This document shows, in pieces, positions 26,192-34,834 of a stretch of 64,000 nt of DNA; position 1 is the stretch's first letter, and each line of letters starts with the position of its first letter. The stretch lies in the NCBI GenBank assembly GCA_049700455.1, contig JBNAVJ010000001.1, positions 703,202 through 767,201 of the forward strand, written 5' to 3'. The notes under the pieces are model-generated. The model made no database searches. It was not told where the DNA came from and was given only the letters and a program-made list of their open reading frames with translations. Position numbers and translations under genes: made by a program. Source of the DNA: JBNAVJ01 sp049700455. GTDB taxonomy: Bacteria > Bacteroidota > Ignavibacteria > Tepidaquicellales > Tepidaquicellaceae.

Positions 26192-26228
26192 GATAGGAGG
26201 GGAATAAAATGAAAATTCCCTTCTTATT
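26192..26228 (+). terminator. 14-bp hairpin after trxB, probable terminator
   Basis: Bases 26192-26205 pair with 26215-26228 over 14 positions (three are G-U), leaving a 9-base loop. A short T-rich stretch (gtttta) follows. It begins 20 bases after the trxB stop, so a terminator is the simplest reading. The stem also contains an AGGAGGGG sequence and the loop an ATG, which is discussed in the findings. Confidence 0.6.
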
Positions 26229-26350
26229 GTTTTATATAACAAGAAAAGAACCGACAGGAAGAGGTTGACTTTATAATTTGAGTTGAGGTAAAACTAAATT
26301 CAAAAATAAATCGTTGGTTTTTATATTTTAATAAAATAATTTTACTAAAT

Positions 26351-28003
26351 ATGCATAGAGTAATTAAAGCACCACGAGGTTCAACACTTACCTGCAAAAA
26401 CTGGCAGGCAGAGGCTGCAATGCGAATGATTATGAACAATCTTGACCCTGAAGTTGCCGAAAAACCTGATGAGTTAATTGTCTATGGAGGCTCTGGAAAA
26501 GCAGCGCGAAACTGGGAATGTTTTGATGCTATTGTAGAAACATTGAAAACTTTAGAGAATGATGAAACTTTACTTGTACAATCTGGAAAACCTGTTGCTG
26601 TTCTAAAAACTCATAGTGATGCTCCACGAGTGGTAATATCCAATTCACAATTAGTCCCGAAGTGGGCTACGTGGGATGAATTTAGAAGACTTGAAGCACT
26701 TGGCTTGACAATGTATGGGCAGATGACAGCTGGTTCGTGGATTTATATTGGTACTCAGGGGATTTTGCAAGGTACTTATGAAACATTTGCAGCGTGTGCT
26801 AAGAAATATTTTAGCGGCTCTCTTTCTGGTAAATTTGTCTTAACAGCTGGGTTGGGAGGTATGGGGGGAGCTCAACCACTTGCTGCTACTCTTAATGGGG
26901 CTGCTTTTCTTGGAGTTGAAGTTGACAGGTCCAGAATTGAAAAACGACTTAAAACAGGCTATTGTGATATAATGACGGAAAATCTTGATGAGGCATTGCA
27001 AATTGTAATGGAAGCTAAAGAAAAAAAGATTGCTCGTTCAGTTGGGCTTGTAGGGAACGCAGGGGAAGTGTTACCTGAAATACTTAAACGAAATATAATT
27101 CCTGATGTTTTAACAGACCAAACTTCAGCACATGATATGCTTAATGGTTATGTTCCAATGGGGATGGCTTTCGAAGAAGCTCTTGAACTTCGAAAAAAGG
27201 CTCCTGACAAATATCAAATACTTGCTAGAAAAACTGCAGTTCTACATTGTAGAACAATGTGGGAAATGATGAAACGTGGGGCAGTAACGTTCGATTATGG
27301 TAATAACTTGAGAGGAGAAGCATTTGCAAATGGATTTGAAGAAGCTTTTGAAATACCTGGCTTTGTTCCAGAATATATAAGACCGCTATTTTGTGATGGC
27401 AAAGGACCGTTCAGATGGGTTGCTCTGTCTGGTGAGCCTCAAGATATATATATTACTGATGAAGCAATAATGGAAGCTTTTCCAGAAGATAAACTTCTTC
27501 ACAACTGGCTCAAAGCTGCTAAAAAAAAGGTTCATTTTCAGGGACTTCCTGCAAGAATTTGTTGGCTGGGATATGGAGAAAGAGCCAAAGCAGGAAAAAT
27601 TTTCAATGAACTTGTAAGAAGTGGAAAGGTTTCAGCTCCCATTGTTATAGGTCGCGATCACCTTGATTGTGGGAGTGTGGCATCGCCTAACCGTGAAACT
27701 GAAAAAATGAAAGATGGTTCTGATGCTATTGCTGACTGGCCTGTATTGAATTTTGCATTGCATTGCATAGGTGGTGCAAGTTGGGTTTCTTTTCATCACG
27801 GCGGAGGAGTAGGAATAGGAAACTCCATTCATGCGGGAATGGTAATTGTTGCTGATGGAACACCTGAAGCGGAGAAAAGATTAGAACGCTGTCTAACCTA
27901 TGATCCGGCGATGGGGATTATTCGTCATTCTGATGCTGGATATGAACAAGCACTGGCTAACAGGAGAAAATTTGGAATCCGAATGCCAATGATTAAAAAC
28001 TAA
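26351..28003 (+). CDS. hutU: Urocanate hydratase
   Basis: HutU is the second enzyme of histidine degradation and uses tightly bound NAD+ to convert urocanate to imidazolonepropionate. The 550 residues match the family from end to end: YGGSGKAARNWEC, GAQPLAATLNGAAFLGVEVD, LTDQTSAHDMLNGYVP, FCDGKGPFRWVALSG, GRDHLDCGSVASPNRETE and GGGVGIGNSIHAGM. The length is normal. No hutH, hutI or hutG lies in the window, and the neighbours are unrelated, so the rest of the pathway must be encoded elsewhere. A 178-bp leader separates it from trxB. Confidence 0.97.
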   Translation: MHRVIKAPRGSTLTCKNWQAEAAMRMIMNNLDPEVAEKPDELIVYGGSGKAARNWECFDAIVETLKTLENDETLLVQSGKPVAVLKTHSDAPRVVISNSQLVPKWATWDEFRRLEALGLTMYGQMTAGSWIYIGTQGILQGTYETFAACAKKYFSGSLSGKFVLTAGLGGMGGAQPLAATLNGAAFLGVEVDRSRIEKRLKTGYCDIMTENLDEALQIVMEAKEKKIARSVGLVGNAGEVLPEILKRNIIPDVLTDQTSAHDMLNGYVPMGMAFEEALELRKKAPDKYQILARKTAVLHCRTMWEMMKRGAVTFDYGNNLRGEAFANGFEEAFEIPGFVPEYIRPLFCDGKGPFRWVALSGEPQDIYITDEAIMEAFPEDKLLHNWLKAAKKKVHFQGLPARICWLGYGERAKAGKIFNELVRSGKVSAPIVIGRDHLDCGSVASPNRETEKMKDGSDAIADWPVLNFALHCIGGASWVSFHHGGGVGIGNSIHAGMVIVADGTPEAEKRLERCLTYDPAMGIIRHSDAGYEQALANRRKFGIRMPMIKN

Positions 28004-28013
28004 TATAACATTT

Positions 28014-28060
28014 AAAAAGCTACCTTTCTTACAATACCGGTGTAAAAGGGTAGCCTTTTG
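28014..28060. terminator. Bidirectional terminator between hutU and aminopeptidase P
   Basis: The sequence aaaagctacc pairs with gggtagcctttt across a loop of about 24 bases, between two convergent stop codons. The stem core is GCTACC with GGTAGC, flanked by an A run on the left and a T run on the right. It can therefore serve as a terminator for both strands. Confidence 0.6.
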
Positions 28061-28074
28061 GATAATTGCTAAAA

Positions 28075-29367
28075 TTATTTAGCATTTATAATCTCTTCAA
28101 TTTCGTCTGCTTCTACAGGTATATTCTCAAAAAGGTTAATGTTACCGTCTTTTGTAATAAGTATGTTGTCTTCAAGCCTGATTCCCAGTCCTTCTTCACG
28201 AATATAAATGCCAGGTTCCACAGTAAATATCATACCTTCATCATAAGGCAGGTGAAAATATCCAACATCATGGACATCGAGCCCCAGATAATGTGATACG
28301 TTATGCATAAAGTACTTTTTAAGTGCCGGGCTATTTGGGTTTTGATTTTTAATATCATTCATAGTGAGTAAACCAAGATCAACCAGTTCTTTTTCCATAA
28401 CTTGTTCGGTCTCCTTTTGAATTTCTTTCCAAACTCCTCCTTTTTTAATTTTACTGATAGTGAACTTCATTACTCGAAGAACAGCATTGTAAACATCTTT
28501 CTGTCTTTTAGTAAATTTTCCATTAACCGGTATACATCTTGTCATATCAGCATTATAGTTTGCCCAGCTTGCTCCAACGTCCATCAGTAATACATCACCA
28601 TCTTTGCAAAGTTTATCATTTTCTATATAATGAAGAACGCAAGCACTTGCTCCAGAGGCAATTATGGGGGAGTAGTCTGCAAAAGCCCCGCCATTTCTAA
28701 TAAATTCATAGGCATACTCGGCTTCAATTTCGTATTCCATCATTCCAGGACGAATAGTCTTAAGAACCCTTCGGAACCCCTTTTCTGTAAGTTCAACCGC
28801 CTTCCTAATAAGTTCTATTTCGTAACTGGATTTGGTCATACGAAGTCTGTTGATGATAGGTGCTAATCTAATATAGGTATGTAACGGATATTGTTCTTTG
28901 CACCATTTGATAAAACGAGCTGCTCTGGTTTCTACCTCAATGACAGCACGTTTGTGTTCGTTAGAGTTTATATAAACATTTTCAGCATCTGTTACCAGCG
29001 CTCTGAATATTCTTGGAAATTCCGAGAGCCATTGTACATTCTTAATCCCGGTTTGTTCTATGGCTTCGTCTTTAGTTAGTTTTCTTCCTTCCCAGATAGC
29101 AATCAGTTCACTCGTTTCGCGGAGGAATAAAACCTCTTTCATATCGGGATCAGGACTATCAGGGTACAACAGCAAAATAGTTTCCTCTTGATTAACTCCT
29201 GTTAACCATAACAGGTCGGTGTTCTGCTTAAATTTCATAACGCCATCAGCATTAGTTGGCATTAAGTCATTTGCGATTACAACTACAAGAGAATTTGGTT
29301 TCAAATGGGAAACCAGTTTGGCTCGGTTGTCGATAAATAGTTGACTGTTGATTTTTACTTTTTGCAT
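28075..29367 (-). CDS. pepP: Xaa-Pro aminopeptidase (M24B, aminopeptidase P)
   Basis: A cytosolic metallopeptidase that removes an N-terminal residue before proline. The pita-bread fold ligands are all visible: two Asp in MDVGASWANYNADMTR, His in HNVSHYLGLDVHDVG, Glu in FTVEPGIYI and Glu in IRLEDNILIT. The N-terminal AMP_N domain precedes it (FKQNTDLLWLTG, LFLRETSE). The frame is open 50 codons further upstream, but that part lies inside the SDR gene. The ATG at 29367 (MQKVKINSQLF) gives a normal 430-residue protein 25 bases after the SDR stop. It is third in a gdx-SDR-pepP run. Confidence 0.92.
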   Translation of the reverse strand: MQKVKINSQLFIDNRAKLVSHLKPNSLVVVIANDLMPTNADGVMKFKQNTDLLWLTGVNQEETILLLYPDSPDPDMKEVLFLRETSELIAIWEGRKLTKDEAIEQTGIKNVQWLSEFPRIFRALVTDAENVYINSNEHKRAVIEVETRAARFIKWCKEQYPLHTYIRLAPIINRLRMTKSSYEIELIRKAVELTEKGFRRVLKTIRPGMMEYEIEAEYAYEFIRNGGAFADYSPIIASGASACVLHYIENDKLCKDGDVLLMDVGASWANYNADMTRCIPVNGKFTKRQKDVYNAVLRVMKFTISKIKKGGVWKEIQKETEQVMEKELVDLGLLTMNDIKNQNPNSPALKKYFMHNVSHYLGLDVHDVGYFHLPYDEGMIFTVEPGIYIREEGLGIRLEDNILITKDGNINLFENIPVEADEIEEIINAK

Positions 29368-29392
29368 TTGATTAATATTTAGTTTAATTTTC

Positions 29393-30082
29393 TTACCAGT
29401 GAATTTCTTTTTTGTCTTTAAAGAACTTTCCAGTAAATTTAATTGGGGCCTCAGTAGCAAGCCAGACGATAGTTTCAGCTCCCTGCTCAACGGTGCGTTG
29501 CGCGTTGGGACCCCCAAGTCGTGTTTTTACCCATCCAGGGCATACTGCATTTACCGCAACTCCTTTAGACTGCAGTGCATAGGCAAGTTGAATTGTCACA
29601 GCGTTTAAGGCAGTTTTTGAAACACTGTAAATAGGTGCATAGTTAGCCATCCCTTTACAGATTGATCCTAAACTGCTGGAAACATTAATGACCCTGGAAT
29701 TAGCTTTCAAAAGAGGGGAGAATACTTGCGTAACAAGAATTGGGCCTATTGTATTTGTACGTAAGGTTGCCTCAATTACTTCCTGCGGAGTTTCTAATAA
29801 GCTTGTTTTGTCAAGCATAATACCCGCATTATTAATAAGGACGTCAAGTTGTTCCATCTTGTGTGTGAGTTTGGTATATGCTGCACGTATTGAAATGTAG
29901 TCATCTACATCAAGAAGTTCAAATTCAACTTGAATTCCTGCTGAAATTAATTTTTCGAGAGCTTCGAATCCGCTATTGATATCTCTTCCTGTCAGGTATA
30001 TGTAGTAATTCAATTGCCCTAATTGGCGAGCAGCTTCCAAACCAATACCTTTGCTGGCACCAGTTATTAATACCGTTTTCAT
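29393..30082 (-). CDS. Short-chain dehydrogenase/reductase (carbonyl-reductase-like)
   Basis: A 229-residue classical SDR. The NAD(P)-binding motif is TGASKGIGLEAARQL, followed by LLDVDDYIS, NNAGIMLDK, the catalytic serine in VINVSSSLGS, and the YSVSK Tyr-Lys pair. CPGWVKTRLGGPNAQRTVEQGA and the layout of the sequence resemble plant and bacterial carbonyl reductases of the menthone/salutaridine reductase type. The substrate is unknown. It sits between the Gdx exporter and aminopeptidase P genes with gaps of 23 and 25 bases, which suggests one minus-strand transcript. Confidence 0.87.
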   Translation of the reverse strand: MKTVLITGASKGIGLEAARQLGQLNYYIYLTGRDINSGFEALEKLISAGIQVEFELLDVDDYISIRAAYTKLTHKMEQLDVLINNAGIMLDKTSLLETPQEVIEATLRTNTIGPILVTQVFSPLLKANSRVINVSSSLGSICKGMANYAPIYSVSKTALNAVTIQLAYALQSKGVAVNAVCPGWVKTRLGGPNAQRTVEQGAETIVWLATEAPIKFTGKFFKDKKEIHW

Positions 30083-30105
30083 TTTTTAAAGATTTAAAAT
30101 TTAAT

Positions 30106-30429
30106 TTAGGATTTTAAAGTTATTATTTTTAATCCTATTATTCCAATGAGAATTATAGCAATGAAGAAAAGCCTTACTACATCAGTTGCTTCGTCAAATA
30201 AGATAATACCGAATATTACAGTTCCCAGAGTCCCAATACCTGTCCAGATAGCATAGGCAGTACCGAGTGGAATTTCTCTAACTGCAATTGAAAGAAAAAT
30301 AAAACTAAGAATCATTAATACTACAGTAATAACTGAGGGTAAAAAAACAGTAAACCCATTTGTATATTTTAAACCAATAGCCCAACCAATTTCCAATAGT
30401 CCTGCTAAAATTAAAAATAGCCATTCCAT
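30106..30429 (-). CDS. gdx: Gdx-type small multidrug resistance protein (guanidinium exporter)
   Basis: A 107-residue four-helix membrane protein of the SMR family. The glutamate in LLEIGWAIGLKYTNG is the essential proton/substrate site. The sequences GLKYTNGF, GTAYAIWTGIGTLGT and GIIGLK match SugE/Gdx rather than the multidrug EmrE/QacE branch. Gdx proteins export guanidinium as antiparallel dimers in exchange for protons. Only one SMR gene is present, so a homodimer is expected. The gene starts 59 bases from the divergent murB, and that gap shows no guanidine riboswitch that I can recognise. SDR and pepP follow on the same strand. Confidence 0.9.
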   Translation of the reverse strand: MEWLFLILAGLLEIGWAIGLKYTNGFTVFLPSVITVVLMILSFIFLSIAVREIPLGTAYAIWTGIGTLGTVIFGIILFDEATDVVRLFFIAIILIGIIGLKIITLKS

Positions 30430-30488
30430 TGTAACTCCTTATTATGGTATTTAAATTAAAACTTATTATACCGACTTTTAGTAAATAT

Positions 30489-31562
30489 ATGATTAAAATT
30501 TTAGAAAATATATTGTTAAAAGATTATACTACAATAAAACTCGGTGGAGCTGCTCGTTATTTTACAGAATGCAGTACTCTTGGAGAGCTGAGAGAAGCAG
30601 TAAGATTTGCTAAAGAAAAAGGGCTGAAGATATTTGTACTTGGTGGTGGTAGTAATGTTGTTTTTGACGATGAGGGTTTTGATGGGTTGATTATAAAAAT
30701 AAATCTTACAGGTATTAAAGTTGTAAGTAAATTCGAAGACCGAGTTTTTATTAAAGTTAATGCAGGTGAGGTGTGGGATAACTTCGTAGATTATGCAGTT
30801 AGAAACAGCTACGGAGGGGTTGAATGTATGTCATTTATACCGGGCTTGGTAGGGGCTACTCCTATACAAAATGTAGGAGCTTACGGACAGGAAGTAAAAG
30901 ATGTTATAATACAAGTGAAAGCATTTTCTGTAGATGAGGAAAATATACAAATATTTAAAAAAGATGAGTGTAATTTTTCTTATCGCTCAAGTATATTTAA
31001 AACAGATTTAGAGGGGAAATTTATAATTACCAGTATCTTATTGCAGCTTTACAGACGTAAGTTTTCAGAAGTGCATCACAACGAACTTGCAAATTATATC
31101 AGGCAGAACTACGGTTCCAGTCTCTCAGAAGAAGGAGAGCCTCCATTAGTTATTATCAGAGATGCAGTGTATAGATTACGTGAGAAAAAGTCTATGATTG
31201 TCAACCCACAAGATCCCGATTCGTTTTCTTGTGGAAGTTTCTTTGTAAACCCTATAATTACCGATAATGAATTTATTAAGTTACAGGAAAAATGTGGAAC
31301 AGATTTAAAATTTGATGTACTTGCTCCAGATAAAATTAAAATCTCAGCTGCATATCTAATTGAAAAAGCAGGCTTCCAGAAAGGTTTTATGATGCAGGGG
31401 GTAGGTATTTCAAGCAAACATTCTTTAGCCCTTGTTAACAAAGGAGGAACTTTTAAGCAGTTAATGGAATTGATAAATGAGATTAAAGCCTCGGTATTTG
31501 AAAAATTTGATATAAATCTTAAGGAAGAACCCGTTATTGTAAAAAAAAGAAAAGATATTTGA
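30489..31562 (+). CDS. murB: UDP-N-acetylenolpyruvoylglucosamine reductase MurB
   Basis: MurB uses NADPH and FAD to make UDP-N-acetylmuramate for peptidoglycan. The protein is about 357 residues, the longer type I form. FAD-domain motifs are VLGGGSNVVFDDEGFDG, GLVGATPIQNVGAYGQEVKD and FSYRSSIFK. The catalytic serine lies in FSCGSFFVNP and a final Glu in a C-terminal motif. The frame is open 15 codons upstream, but MIKILENILLKDYTTIKLGG at 30489 matches the usual N-terminus. The TGA overlaps the TTG start of mtaB, so translation is probably coupled. Confidence 0.95.
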   Translation: MIKILENILLKDYTTIKLGGAARYFTECSTLGELREAVRFAKEKGLKIFVLGGGSNVVFDDEGFDGLIIKINLTGIKVVSKFEDRVFIKVNAGEVWDNFVDYAVRNSYGGVECMSFIPGLVGATPIQNVGAYGQEVKDVIIQVKAFSVDEENIQIFKKDECNFSYRSSIFKTDLEGKFIITSILLQLYRRKFSEVHHNELANYIRQNYGSSLSEEGEPPLVIIRDAVYRLREKKSMIVNPQDPDSFSCGSFFVNPIITDNEFIKLQEKCGTDLKFDVLAPDKIKISAAYLIEKAGFQKGFMMQGVGISSKHSLALVNKGGTFKQLMELINEIKASVFEKFDINLKEEPVIVKKRKDI

Positions 31563-32869
31563 AAACCGTAACATTACATACACTTGGTTGCAAACTAAAT
31601 TACAGTGAAACCTCTTTTATAGCAAAAGAGCTCAGCGCAGTTGGTGTTGAGGTTAAACCCTATGGAGAGAAAGCCGACTTATTTGTCCTGAACACCTGCA
31701 CTGTTACTGAGAATGCAGATCGTGAATGCAGACAGATTATAAGAAGTGTGTTAAGAAAAAACCCTGAGACTTTTATAGTAGTAACAGGATGTTATGCACA
31801 GCTTCAACCGGAAGAAATTTCTCGTATTGAGGGAGTAGATCTTGTTCTTGGAACTAATGAAAAATTCAAGGTTGTTGAGTATCTAAAACAGTTTAAAACT
31901 AATAGTATTTCCTGCCTTGGAAAGATTCCTGGTGGCAAAATAATAGTTTCTGATGTAGCTGGTACGCAAACTATTAATGAGGCATTTACCTCTGATACGG
32001 ATTCTCGAACCAGAGCGTTTCTTAAAATTCAGGATGGCTGTGATTATAATTGTTCGTTCTGTACTATTCCATTAGCAAGGGGAAAATCTCGAAGCCTTCC
32101 TTTGAAAAATGTTCTTGATAATGCCAAAAAGATTCTTGATGCTGGTTACAAGGAAATTGTACTTACAGGCGTAAATACTGGTGATTATAAATTTAATAAT
32201 ATAGAATTTTTTGATTTACTTTATCATTTAGAGAAACTTGGCATACCACGAATAAGAATAAGTTCTATAGAGCCAAATCTACTAACAGATGAAATAATTG
32301 AACTTGTAAAAAGTTCTCGTAGCTTTTGTAGGCATTTTCATATCCCTTTACAAAGTGGTGACCCTGAAATACTTAAACTGATGAAAAGACGATACAATCT
32401 TAATCTTTTCAGAGAATTGATTTATAAACTGAATGAACAAATAAAAAATGTTGGAATCGGTGTAGATGTGATAGTAGGGTTTCCTGGTGAAACACAAGAA
32501 CGTTTTAATAATACGGTTAATTTCTTAAATGAACTGAAAATATCATATTTACATGTCTTTACATATTCGGAGAGAAAAAATACAGTAGCAATCAATCTTG
32601 ATGGACGTGTAGATGTGGCCATTAGAAAAAAAAGAAATCATATTTTACAAAGACTTTCTGATAAGAAACGTTATGAATTTTATCTGTCGAATTTAGGCAG
32701 GGTATATGATGTGCTTTTTGAATCAGAGAAAAACGGATACTATTATGGCTTTACGAGCAATTATATCAAAATACGACTAAAATCTCAAAATTTACTCACA
32801 AATAGTATTAAACCAGTCTTATTAGTACAGGCTACTGGCGTACAACCTGTTGATGGGGAATTGGTATGA
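31559..32869 (+). CDS. mtaB: tRNA N6-threonylcarbamoyladenosine methylthiotransferase MtaB
   Basis: MtaB is a radical-SAM enzyme that converts t6A37 to ms2t6A in tRNA. The 436 residues contain the N-terminal UPF0004 domain with three cysteines (LGCKLNYSE, LNTCTVTENADREC, VTGCYAQ), the radical-SAM CxxxCxxC in GCDYNCSFCTIPLARG, and a C-terminal TRAM-like region. TGVNTGDYK and HIPLQSGDPEIL favour MtaB over MiaB or RimO. The start is TTG inside the murB stop codon. A strong terminator begins at the stop codon. No key residue is missing. Confidence 0.93.
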   Translation: MKTVTLHTLGCKLNYSETSFIAKELSAVGVEVKPYGEKADLFVLNTCTVTENADRECRQIIRSVLRKNPETFIVVTGCYAQLQPEEISRIEGVDLVLGTNEKFKVVEYLKQFKTNSISCLGKIPGGKIIVSDVAGTQTINEAFTSDTDSRTRAFLKIQDGCDYNCSFCTIPLARGKSRSLPLKNVLDNAKKILDAGYKEIVLTGVNTGDYKFNNIEFFDLLYHLEKLGIPRIRISSIEPNLLTDEIIELVKSSRSFCRHFHIPLQSGDPEILKLMKRRYNLNLFRELIYKLNEQIKNVGIGVDVIVGFPGETQERFNNTVNFLNELKISYLHVFTYSERKNTVAINLDGRVDVAIRKKRNHILQRLSDKKRYEFYLSNLGRVYDVLFESEKNGYYYGFTSNYIKIRLKSQNLLTNSIKPVLLVQATGVQPVDGELV

Positions 32870-32905
32870 GGAAAGCCCAATCAGAAGTTGGGCTTTCCTT
32901 TTTTT
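32869..32905 (+). terminator. Strong intrinsic terminator of the murB-mtaB operon
   Basis: An 11-bp perfect stem (GGAAAGCCCAA with TTGGGCTTTCC) has a 7-base loop and is followed directly by seven T residues. An extra A-T pair reaches into the mtaB stop codon. This is the clearest terminator in the window, and it separates mtaB from the convergent cargo gene. Confidence 0.93.
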
Positions 32906-32927
32906 AAAAAATCTAATTTCAGCGTTT

Positions 32928-33980
32928 TTACTTAATAAGCATCATCTTTTTAATGTCACTGAACAGCTTATTTCCTCCACTGATTAGATCGAGCCTGTAA
33001 AAATATGTTCCTGATGTGAGCCCTGAAGCATCAAATTTATATTCATAATTTCCATTATTTAGATAAGAACTAAGAAGTGTTTGAACCTCCTGTCCAAGTG
33101 CATTGTAAACCTTCAATGTTGTATATCCAGCAGCAGGTAGTGAAAACCTGATACTTGTAACTGGATTGAAAGGGTTTGGATAGTTTTGAGCAAGGGAAAA
33201 TTTCTCTGGTACTGAAGTTTGAATTTGCGAAAGCCCTGAAACTATATTACCCCACGTTTTTGTAGCCTTAATACCGTCAAGGACAAGGACGGGGGCATTT
33301 GAAGCAGTACCCTGTCTTAATGCAACACGACCTATATCAGATACATCAGCAGCAGTACCAGTAACTGGTCCTACTGTTGGTGTTACTGGCTCGGTTTGGG
33401 GTAAACCTGGGGCAGAAAAAACATATAGTCTCATCTCATCATCAGTGGTAGAGCCTGTAAGAAATGTGTACTTTACTACCAGGAGATATGTTACTCCATA
33501 TTGATAGGTAGTGGTGGAATAAACAATAGGTCCTCCTGTTGCAGATGACTTGCTTAGTCCGAATGAAATAGCTCCTGAAGTGTCCTTTGCATAAACTCTT
33601 GCAGTATATAAAGTGGTACTGGTAGATGGAAGCAGTGCAAAGAAATAATCGCCGGCAGGTTTTGCACTATCAATTTTTACCATAAAAGCAACATAAACAT
33701 TATTAGTGGTTTCTGGGTTTGGAAGTGACTTATAAGCATCCTGTCCTGTGGATAACAATTTAACAGCATTTCCAATTCCTGAACCAGAATAGCCGGAGTA
33801 TGTTAAACCACCTGAAGTTATAGTCATAGGATTTACCCAACTACTAAACGTAACCCATCCATGAGCACCAATTGTATCTCCCACAGGGTAGTTAAAATCT
33901 TCTATTAATAAAATCTGAGAATTAATAGAAGAACAAATTGCAAATAAAAAGGTAATGAAAAAAATAAGTTTTAGTTTCAT
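32928..33980 (-). CDS. T9SS-exported surface protein, unknown domain
   Basis: A protein of about 350 residues. The start at 33980 (MKLKLIFFITFLF) gives a clear signal peptide ending near SSINSQ; the longer frame adds 20 residues with no signal character. The N-terminal 240 residues are rich in Ser, Thr, Gly and Tyr (GGLTYSGYSGSGIGNAV, TTYQYGVTYLLVVKYTF) and look like a beta-sandwich of the concanavalin/LamG type, though I see no catalytic or binding motif. The last 80 residues are the T9SS tail (AQNYPNPFNPVTSI, VYNALGQEV, SGTYFYRLDL, KKMMLIK). It is convergent with mtaB. A 362-bp gap lies upstream. Function unknown. Confidence 0.82.
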   Translation of the reverse strand: MKLKLIFFITFLFAICSSINSQILLIEDFNYPVGDTIGAHGWVTFSSWVNPMTITSGGLTYSGYSGSGIGNAVKLLSTGQDAYKSLPNPETTNNVYVAFMVKIDSAKPAGDYFFALLPSTSTTLYTARVYAKDTSGAISFGLSKSSATGGPIVYSTTTYQYGVTYLLVVKYTFLTGSTTDDEMRLYVFSAPGLPQTEPVTPTVGPVTGTAADVSDIGRVALRQGTASNAPVLVLDGIKATKTWGNIVSGLSQIQTSVPEKFSLAQNYPNPFNPVTSIRFSLPAAGYTTLKVYNALGQEVQTLLSSYLNNGNYEYKFDASGLTSGTYFYRLDLISGGNKLFSDIKKMMLIK

Positions 33981-34342
33981 AAGTTTTAAGTTTTTTAGTT
34001 CTTCAAAACTGCTTAAATATAGCAATTTAAAAGTTAACAAAATATCAAGAAAATATTATGTTAAAAGTAAGAATCTTGCTCATTGTAAAATAAAGATGAG
34101 TCTAAGAGAGTAAGAGACTTTCCGCTGTAAAGTTTGGTAAATGTATTAGATAAATAATTACTAATAGTAATAACTGAAATATTTCTTTTTTAATTGAACA
34201 CTTCTGTGATGTGCCTTATTTATTTCCCCTCATAAAAAATGCTGTGTCTTCAGTTTGAGACAATGAAGGAAAATTTTTGTATTTCCATTTATAAATATTC
34301 ATTTTAATTTAAGAATTAAGTAAAAAATATTAAAAAAAGGGT
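33981..34342. other. 362-bp divergent intergenic region, no gene seen
   Basis: This AT-rich stretch separates the minus-strand cargo gene from sixA and should contain both promoters. The longest open frames are only about a dozen codons. I see no tRNA, riboswitch or terminator. A small GGAAA/TTTCC inverted repeat near 34270-34290 is too short to mean much. Just before sixA the sequence aaaaaaaggg may act as a ribosome-binding site. Confidence 0.6.
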
Positions 34343-34834
34343 ATGAAACTCTTTTTAATTCGCCATACAGAAGCAATTGACTACGAAACTGAATCTGTAC
34401 GGACAGACGAAAGCAGATTCATTACACCTAATGGCAGACGAATTTCCTTATCAGTGTTTAAGACCCTTAGAGATGACCTGTCAGATTTGGAGAAAATCTT
34501 TACAAGTCCTCTAATCAGGGCTGTACAAACTGCTGAAATTCTTGCTTCGTCGTTAAAATACAAAAACGATGTAGAAATTGCCAATGAGTTGAAACCTGAT
34601 TCTGAACACGATAAAGTGATTAAGTTAATAAAAAGAAACGCTATTTTTAAATCTATTGCTTTAGTAGGTCATGAACCTATGTTAGGAAGGTTAGCAGCCG
34701 AAATTACAAGTAGAGAAACTTTACCGTTTAATTTCAAGAAAAATGGTGTATGCTATATAGAATACAATACAGAATCAGGAGAGGGACAATTAAAATGGTA
34801 TTTTGATCCAAAATCACTTGAAAAAGTCGCTTGA
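34343..34834 (+). CDS. sixA: SixA-like phosphohistidine phosphatase
   Basis: A 163-residue member of the histidine phosphatase superfamily. The catalytic histidine is in the RHG-type motif LIRHTEA near the N-terminus, a second histidine is in LVGHEPMLGRLAAEI, and conserved arginines occur in FTSPLIRAVQTAEIL. SixA removes phosphate from phosphohistidine residues, for example in phosphotransfer proteins. It is the first gene of an eleven-gene run that also encodes polyphosphate kinase, an enzyme that works through a phosphohistidine. Its stop overlaps the next start (TGATG). The sequence supports the family; the target protein is unknown. Confidence 0.85.
   Translation: MKLFLIRHTEAIDYETESVRTDESRFITPNGRRISLSVFKTLRDDLSDLEKIFTSPLIRAVQTAEILASSLKYKNDVEIANELKPDSEHDKVIKLIKRNAIFKSIALVGHEPMLGRLAAEITSRETLPFNFKKNGVCYIEYNTESGEGQLKWYFDPKSLEKVA

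Noticed and set aside
26209..26268. 19-codon frame with a strong ribosome-binding-like sequence as a gene
   Set aside because: The sequence lies within a hairpin that fits a trxB terminator; the short peptide shows no recognisable feature. Kept only as a low-interest finding.
29368..29517. Fifty-codon N-terminal extension of aminopeptidase P
   Set aside because: The extension overlaps the SDR gene and has no similarity to the family. The ATG at 29367 gives a standard N-terminus.
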